In this document: one piece after another, positions 35,287 through 39,769 of the stretch
Numbering within the stretch: position 1 is the stretch's first letter
Layout: every line of letters starts with the position of its first letter
DNA from: Candidatus Omnitrophota bacterium
Lineage (GTDB): Bacteria > Omnitrophota > Gorgyraeia > Zapsychrales > JANLHA01
Assembly: GCA_023247795.1 (NCBI GenBank)
Contig: JAHFFT010000021.1
Location: 1 to 39,769, forward strand
Reading direction: 5' to 3'
Length of the DNA: 39,769 nucleotides
Made by a program: the position numbers and the translations under genes
Notes under the pieces: model-generated
What the model was told of the DNA's origin: nothing
The model's input: only the letters and a program-made list of their open reading frames with translations
Databases searched by the model: none

Positions 35287-37107
35287 TTACCTTCCCATAC
35301 GCAAAGGAACCATGGTTTCGCTTCCCTTGAAAGGTTCCTTCAGGTCATTTTCGACGATTTTGCGTAAAGATTTATATTGGATCCCGGGACTCTTCTTGTA
35401 TAACCGCTTAATATTCACAGCGATATGCTCCCAAAGCATGCCAAAAGCCACGCGAGCGCCCCGTTTTTTCCAGATATCGATAAATTTCAAAGGCACCATA
35501 AAGGACCTTAAGCTATAGGTCAACTTTGGATAAAGATCCAGGATAAGACCAAAATCTTTCTTCCTTATCAAAGACCATAGGCCCGGTTTTCCTCCGGGAA
35601 ACAGAACCTTATAATAATGCGCCATGCCGAAGGCTTTCGCGTAACGATACTTCATCTGGGCTAAAATGATGTTCCGCCAGGAAACCAGCGTTAACCGGGA
35701 AAATTCCGTAAAATTCAGTGTTGTTTCATCGTCGCAGGCGTCCCGGTCAGAAATATGCAGCAAATACTTTTCTTCATCATCAATGCTCTCCCCGATCATA
35801 CCCTTATGCCGCGCGTATTCATAAAGCGGGGTGCCGGGCAGGGCTTGGGCGTAATTGATGCTGACCTCCCGCGGGTTCTGGTATTTGCTTAAGACCATAT
35901 TACGGGCAATAAACTCGGCGGATTCTTCGATCGTTTCGTGGTTTTCGCCCGGCATACCGATAATGAGCTGCGGGATCGTCTGTAATCCCGCATCAAGAGT
36001 CAGCTTAAAGGCCCTTTCGTTATCCTCAATGGATGCCCTTTTTTCCATGATCTCGATCACGCGCGCACTGCCGGTTTCCATCCCGTAGAGGATCCCGCGA
36101 CAACCGGCATCTTTCATCATTGAAATGATCTCCGGAGTGATCTGCTTGACCCGCATCCCCGCAACGACCCAGATCACATCCAAGGATTTTATCGCTTCAC
36201 AAAACTTGTAAAGCCATTTCAAGTCAGCGCCAAAACATTCATCCAGAATATTGAATATGCCGACGCCATAGCGCTCCATCAGCAATTTCATCCGGCCCAT
36301 CAGAATCTCGACCGGGATATACCGGATCCCTTTTTGCCAACGATGACAAAAAGTACACCGCGCCACACATCCTTTCGAACAAGCGAAAATGGCGATCCTT
36401 GATTCCAGCTGTTTGGCGCTCACCTGGCCATTGATCCCCGTGTAATAGCGCATGTTCATCGATTTCGGATCGATCTGCTTAAGTTTTCGAAAACTATGAT
36501 TGAACGATTGTTCATCCCAGACATTCCAATCAATGTCATAAACCTCCTCCATCGGAAGCTGATCGGCATGGCCGGTATTAACGAACTCGCCTTTTCCGCT
36601 AAGAAAGCCCAACCCCTTGATTTTATATAATTCATTAAAGGGACGATTCTGCGACAGGTGATCGAATAGAAGTGTACCCGCGATTTCACCTTCTCCCAAA
36701 ACACAAATATCCACAGCCGTTTTTTTCAGAATTATTTCCGCACTAGCGGCCAGATTACCCCCCAAAATAATTTTCACGTGCGGCAAGCGTTGCCTCACGG
36801 CCAAAGAGATCGTCTTGCAATTTTCATAAGCGGTCGAGACCGGAGCGCTGATACACAATAATTCCGGATTATAGGAAACAATATAATCAATGGCCTCCTG
36901 ATCGCTGGGGCGCAATAAATCGATATTGTACAATTTAATATCCGTATATCCTTTTTTCTTCAAATAGCTCATGACCGTCAAGGCCCCATAAGGAGGAAAG
37001 GTCCCCGGCGTATCCCGTTGCGGTAAAGTAACAAACAACGTTTTGTTCTTTTTATGCGCCAAAGAATCCTGTTCTTTTTTCATTTTTATCTGGTCGGCAG
37101 TTATCAT
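35287..37107 (-). CDS. B12-binding domain radical SAM protein
   Basis: This 606-residue enzyme has an N-terminal cobalamin-binding Rossmann domain (about 22-150, with PPYGALTVMSYLKKKGY, ISAPVSTAYENCK, IILGGNLAA and CVLGEGE) and a radical SAM barrel. The iron-sulfur cluster motif is C247-x3-C251-x2-C254 in CVARCTFCHRW, with one more cysteine at 243. Downstream FNILDECFGADLKW, ILYGMETGS and QLIIGMPGENHETIEES follow the family. The long C-terminal region (about 430-606) is not recognised and has no SPASM cysteine pattern. B12-radical SAM enzymes often methylate unactivated carbons or rearrange carbon skeletons; the substrate is unknown. AGGAGAG stands close to ATG 37107. The gene follows another member of the superfamily by 22 bases. 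Confidence 0.9.
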   Translation of the reverse strand: MITADQIKMKKEQDSLAHKKNKTLFVTLPQRDTPGTFPPYGALTVMSYLKKKGYTDIKLYNIDLLRPSDQEAIDYIVSYNPELLCISAPVSTAYENCKTISLAVRQRLPHVKIILGGNLAASAEIILKKTAVDICVLGEGEIAGTLLFDHLSQNRPFNELYKIKGLGFLSGKGEFVNTGHADQLPMEEVYDIDWNVWDEQSFNHSFRKLKQIDPKSMNMRYYTGINGQVSAKQLESRIAIFACSKGCVARCTFCHRWQKGIRYIPVEILMGRMKLLMERYGVGIFNILDECFGADLKWLYKFCEAIKSLDVIWVVAGMRVKQITPEIISMMKDAGCRGILYGMETGSARVIEIMEKRASIEDNERAFKLTLDAGLQTIPQLIIGMPGENHETIEESAEFIARNMVLSKYQNPREVSINYAQALPGTPLYEYARHKGMIGESIDDEEKYLLHISDRDACDDETTLNFTEFSRLTLVSWRNIILAQMKYRYAKAFGMAHYYKVLFPGGKPGLWSLIRKKDFGLILDLYPKLTYSLRSFMVPLKFIDIWKKRGARVAFGMLWEHIAVNIKRLYKKSPGIQYKSLRKIVENDLKEPFKGSETMVPLRMGR

Positions 37108-37129
37108 GATCTCTCCTCTAAAAATGGTT

Positions 37130-38725
37130 TTATACTTCTGTTGTTTTAACGCTCGTTAGGTCTCCCCCGATGGGAGCTTTAATTTTCTTGTTGACCATAT
37201 TGAACGACCCCCTGGGTTTGGCCAATGGATTGCTCAAAGCACTGGCACCGCCCCATTGTTTTTCAGTTAGGTCCAGCAAGCGCAAGTTCCGGTCTCTTAC
37301 AATCTGTTGTAATCCTAAAAGTTGTGCCGGTGAAAAATTATGGGATATCACAGCCGTGATCTTTGAAGCGTCACCCAAGTCTTCAATAAAAGCTTCCAGA
37401 TCACCATTGTATTGCTCAAGAATGGATTGTTTATATGTGTAATACCACTCTGAACCCGGATAGGGGGTCGCGAAATGCGGCTTGGCGTGAATACCAAGCT
37501 TGAGCATGCATTCGATCGTTGTACGCACACTTTGAAATGTCTCATCGGGAAATCCCAGGATGATGTTCGGAATAGGGATGATCCCCGTTTCCATGCATAT
37601 TCGCGGGGCTTCCAGATTATGTTTCTGGTTCACACCTTTACCCATTCCTTTAAGAATCGTCGGGTCGAAGGACTCTATGCCGTAAACCAACGACGAACAG
37701 CCGGCCTTGTACATCAGATGCAGGGTCTCTTGCTGGGCTAGGCTGGCATGACTTGTCCCCGACCAGAAAACACCGCTTTTGTTCTGTTCATCCGGAAGCC
37801 CGTCCCGGCGCGAAGAAGGCTGCAATCCTTCCTTGATCCACAGCTCGCAGAGCTCTTTAAGCCAGGTGCGGCCGCTGGCGACATCCATCGTCATAAAATT
37901 TTCGTCGATGAAATAGGCGTGATCGACGTTATATTTCTTGACCAGCGTTTTGACCATATCAACGATATAACGGGGCGTGAAATACCGGATGTTGCGTCCA
38001 TAGGTAAACCGGACATCGTTGGACCCGGCCTCGTCTTTCTCGACCACCATGTCCCCGGTCGTTCCAAGATGCCAGCAGAATTTGCAGACCAGGCTGCACC
38101 CCAAACTTCCCATGACATCGATACGCCGCTTGGCCATAAAAGCCGCTTCGCTCAAAAAATTTTTGGAATTCTTGAAATAAATTTCCAGCGGCAAGAGGTC
38201 CCACGCCGGGTAAGGAAGAACATTCAAATCCTTGATATTCGGACGGACATTTGTCAAAACCGGCTGCCCGTTCTTGTCCCGGTAACAAACACCCAATGTT
38301 TTTGAAAAATCGAAATCTTTCTTGTCGACCTGGGCCAAAACTTCCGGCCAGGTGACGAAGGCCTCGCCAACGATCCCCAAGTCGATTTCTTTTAACCAGT
38401 CCATGATCTCACGCGGCATGCTCGTTAGAAAACCTCCGCCGGTGATAATAAAAGTCTCTGGCGCAACTTCTTTCGCGATTCTTAAGATCTTTTTAATCGA
38501 TCCATAGGTTGTGGTCAACCCCCCGATAGCAATGACGTCCCAATCATCTGCCTGGCAAACCTGGGCGATGACCTTTTCCCCCTTGCGCCAAGCATTTTCG
38601 TCATAAAACTGGACCTGATGTCCGTTCTCAAGAGCAACGGCGGCCAACAAGCTTAAACCATAGGGAATATGCTTCGGATCGTCTTCTTCCCGAACGATCG
38701 GGTTGATCATCAATATCTTAGCCAT
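37130..38725 (-). CDS. B12-binding domain radical SAM protein
   Basis: This 531-residue enzyme has an N-terminal cobalamin-binding domain (about 1-170: ILMINPIVREEDDPKHIPYG, DVIAIGGLTTTYGS, FIITGGGFLTSMP, IVGEAFVTWPEVL). The radical SAM cluster motif C210-x3-C214-x2-C217 lies in CSLVCKFCWH. AYFIDENFMTMD, LVYGIESFDPTIL and NIILGFPDETFQSV complete the barrel. It differs clearly in sequence from the next radical SAM protein, so this is a pair of distinct enzymes. ATG 38725 is chosen because GGAGG stands eight bases upstream. The start overlaps the DUF115 stop by 8 bases. Its reaction is unknown; modification of a sugar, of the acyl group or of the lipid carrier are all possible. Confidence 0.9.
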   Translation of the reverse strand: MAKILMINPIVREEDDPKHIPYGLSLLAAVALENGHQVQFYDENAWRKGEKVIAQVCQADDWDVIAIGGLTTTYGSIKKILRIAKEVAPETFIITGGGFLTSMPREIMDWLKEIDLGIVGEAFVTWPEVLAQVDKKDFDFSKTLGVCYRDKNGQPVLTNVRPNIKDLNVLPYPAWDLLPLEIYFKNSKNFLSEAAFMAKRRIDVMGSLGCSLVCKFCWHLGTTGDMVVEKDEAGSNDVRFTYGRNIRYFTPRYIVDMVKTLVKKYNVDHAYFIDENFMTMDVASGRTWLKELCELWIKEGLQPSSRRDGLPDEQNKSGVFWSGTSHASLAQQETLHLMYKAGCSSLVYGIESFDPTILKGMGKGVNQKHNLEAPRICMETGIIPIPNIILGFPDETFQSVRTTIECMLKLGIHAKPHFATPYPGSEWYYTYKQSILEQYNGDLEAFIEDLGDASKITAVISHNFSPAQLLGLQQIVRDRNLRLLDLTEKQWGGASALSNPLAKPRGSFNMVNKKIKAPIGGDLTSVKTTEV

Positions 38726-39749
38726 GACTGGTCCCTCCATCTAAAAAACCATCAAGACTCGCGCATGGGAGCTGTTCGCTGAACAACGTGCCCCCTTCGG
38801 TACAATTGACCGTTTTGCTCGACCCGTTAACCAGAAGTTCCAAAATGTTCTTGCGGTACCAATAATAGGTCGGGTCCGTATAGTAACGCTCCTTCGTCAA
38901 AGGAAATTCATATTCCTTAAAGCATTGCCTAATATCGCCAGCATCGCCGATATGGTGCAACAACTCATAATAGGTCTGCGTCATTTCAAAGGGAGTGTCC
39001 CGATAATAGCCCAGGTCCATTCCGGTCAAAGCGATATGGGGGAGTTTCAGGATCGAGTTGGCAAATACCCAGGCCGTTGTTCCGACATTTCCCCCAGTAT
39101 TCATGCACGGCAGTTTATTCATCGCATAAAGTTTGCGCGTCAGGCTTCCATGTTTAGCAGGATTGTCCATCAAAGGATTCCACCAATAGAGATCAAAATT
39201 CGCTTCCTTCATCCTGGCCAGAACATTGGCAGGAGCAGAGCTGCCGATAATGCCTTTGCTAAGATGCCCATGTTGATTAACAAGCTCGATATGAAGTTTG
39301 TTTTGCTCTATCGAATTGCGGCGAAATTCTACGTTCAGGTCCTGGCGCGTATAATAATCGTCATTTTTGGTATGCGCTTCAAAGTTGTGATCACCGAACC
39401 AACGCACCATTCTGGTGGGATTGGGGTCCATGGTCACGAGAAAATCCGGTACCAGTCCCGCCTTTAAACAGGCGACGTAACTGGCATCGATGGCGATGAT
39501 CGTCCCTTGGTAATCCGATTTAAGGATCCTGCGGATGATATCCCGCTTAAAAAGACTTGGGCCCGCGCTGATGACGATGCCGGAGAGGGCCTTCTTCTCC
39601 TTAAGGGGCGGCAGGTCTTTGATTGTCTTCTTGAACTCCGGCGCGTTGGACTTCGCGTGGGCGAAAATCCGGTCGAGATGGTAGCCCAAGCCGATATCAG
39701 GGATCTGGCGGACAATATCGTCAAAGATCGATGCTTGCTTGGTCTTCAT
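38718..39749 (-). CDS. Maf-like DUF115 (6-hydroxymethylpterin pyrophosphokinase MptE-like) protein, possible nonulosonate transferase
   Basis: The 343-residue protein carries the DUF115/MAF_flag10 core: IVISAGPSLFKRDII (58-72), IIAIDASYVACLKAGLVPDF (84-103), VTMDPNP (105-111), NTGGNVGTTAWVFANSIL (216-233) and IALTGMDLGYY (239-249). Maf proteins in Campylobacter, Aeromonas and Clostridium are needed to attach pseudaminic or legionaminic acids to flagellin and are the presumed transferases. The gene stands at the head of a nonulosonate cluster, which suits that role, although there is no flagellin gene in the window. ATG 39749 has GGAG seven bases upstream. It is shorter than typical Maf proteins, which have extra N- and C-terminal domains. 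The upstream end of the operon lies outside the window. Confidence 0.82.
   Translation of the reverse strand: MKTKQASIFDDIVRQIPDIGLGYHLDRIFAHAKSNAPEFKKTIKDLPPLKEKKALSGIVISAGPSLFKRDIIRRILKSDYQGTIIAIDASYVACLKAGLVPDFLVTMDPNPTRMVRWFGDHNFEAHTKNDDYYTRQDLNVEFRRNSIEQNKLHIELVNQHGHLSKGIIGSSAPANVLARMKEANFDLYWWNPLMDNPAKHGSLTRKLYAMNKLPCMNTGGNVGTTAWVFANSILKLPHIALTGMDLGYYRDTPFEMTQTYYELLHHIGDAGDIRQCFKEYEFPLTKERYYTDPTYYWYRKNILELLVNGSSKTVNCTEGGTLFSEQLPCASLDGFLDGGTSHG
38734..38738 (-). promoter_or_regulatory. Strong ribosome binding site deciding the radical SAM start
   Basis: The minus strand reads GGAGG here, eight bases before ATG 38725. The in-frame ATG at 38740 lies upstream of it and is therefore unlikely to be used. 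Confidence 0.75.
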
Positions 39750-39769
39750 TTCTCATCTCCATCCCAGGT

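Noticed and set aside
37748-38305. Plus-strand open frame of 185 residues
   Set aside because: It lies entirely within the radical SAM gene, whose cysteine motif and family segments are clear.
38925-39467. Plus-strand open frame of 180 residues
   Set aside because: It is antisense to the DUF115 gene and has no recognisable motif or ribosome binding site.

Overview
The window is one uninterrupted surface-polysaccharide locus. All 36 coding sequences and one pseudogene lie on the minus strand, so it reads from right (39.7 kb) to left (1). Genes are packed with gaps of 0-60 bases or overlap through ATGA, GTGA or TAATG junctions. The largest gap is 157 bases and no gene-free stretch exceeds 300. 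There is no RNA gene, insertion sequence, CRISPR array or clear terminator. The enzymes (undecaprenyl-phosphate primase, Wzx-type flippase, Wzy/WaaL-type polymerases or ligases, CMP-nonulosonate synthesis) suggest a Gram-negative bacterium. The style, with B12-radical SAM proteins in a glycan locus and long FkbH, would fit an uncultivated lineage such as Omnitrophota or another PVC relative, but no phylogenetic marker is present and this is a guess.

Right block (about 22.0-39.7 kb): a Maf-like DUF115 protein, two B12-binding radical SAM enzymes, and a full nonulosonic-acid pathway of the legionaminic type. The pathway is a nucleotide-sugar 4,6-dehydratase (22205-23212), a PLP aminotransferase (24427-25668), a PglD/NeuD-type N-acyltransferase (32011-32670), a hydrolysing 2-epimerase (25672-26841), a sialic-acid-type synthase (26838-27848) and a CMP transferase (34551-35279). 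In the middle of this pathway sit two acyl carrier proteins, a ketoacyl synthase III, a ketoreductase and an FkbH-type HAD/GNAT protein (27845-32004). I read this as a small dedicated acyl-assembly line that makes an unusual hydroxyacyl or glyceryl-derived group, probably loaded by the neighbouring N-acyltransferase onto the amino sugar. Two GT-B-like proteins carrying HP and S/T motifs are candidate nonulosonate transferases.

Left block (1-22.0 kb): a GT2 transferase, a polymerase/ligase with a long low-complexity loop, LegB-type dehydratase, a sugar nucleotidyltransferase, a GDP-4-keto-6-deoxymannose reductase-like SDR, several GT4/GT2 transferases, two GT-C-like membrane proteins, a GINT1-like beta-propeller protein, TylF-type and class I methyltransferases, a Wzx flippase followed by a decayed chimeric copy of itself, a WecG/TagA transferase, the priming polyprenyl glycosylphosphotransferase, a second O-antigen polymerase/ligase, GDP-mannose 4,6-dehydratase and, cut by the left edge, GDP-L-fucose synthase.

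Together the genes could prime an undecaprenyl-linked repeat, decorate it with 6-deoxyhexoses and a modified nonulosonic acid, flip it and polymerise or ligate it. The most distinctive element is the embedded ACP/KAS III/ketoreductase/FkbH module.
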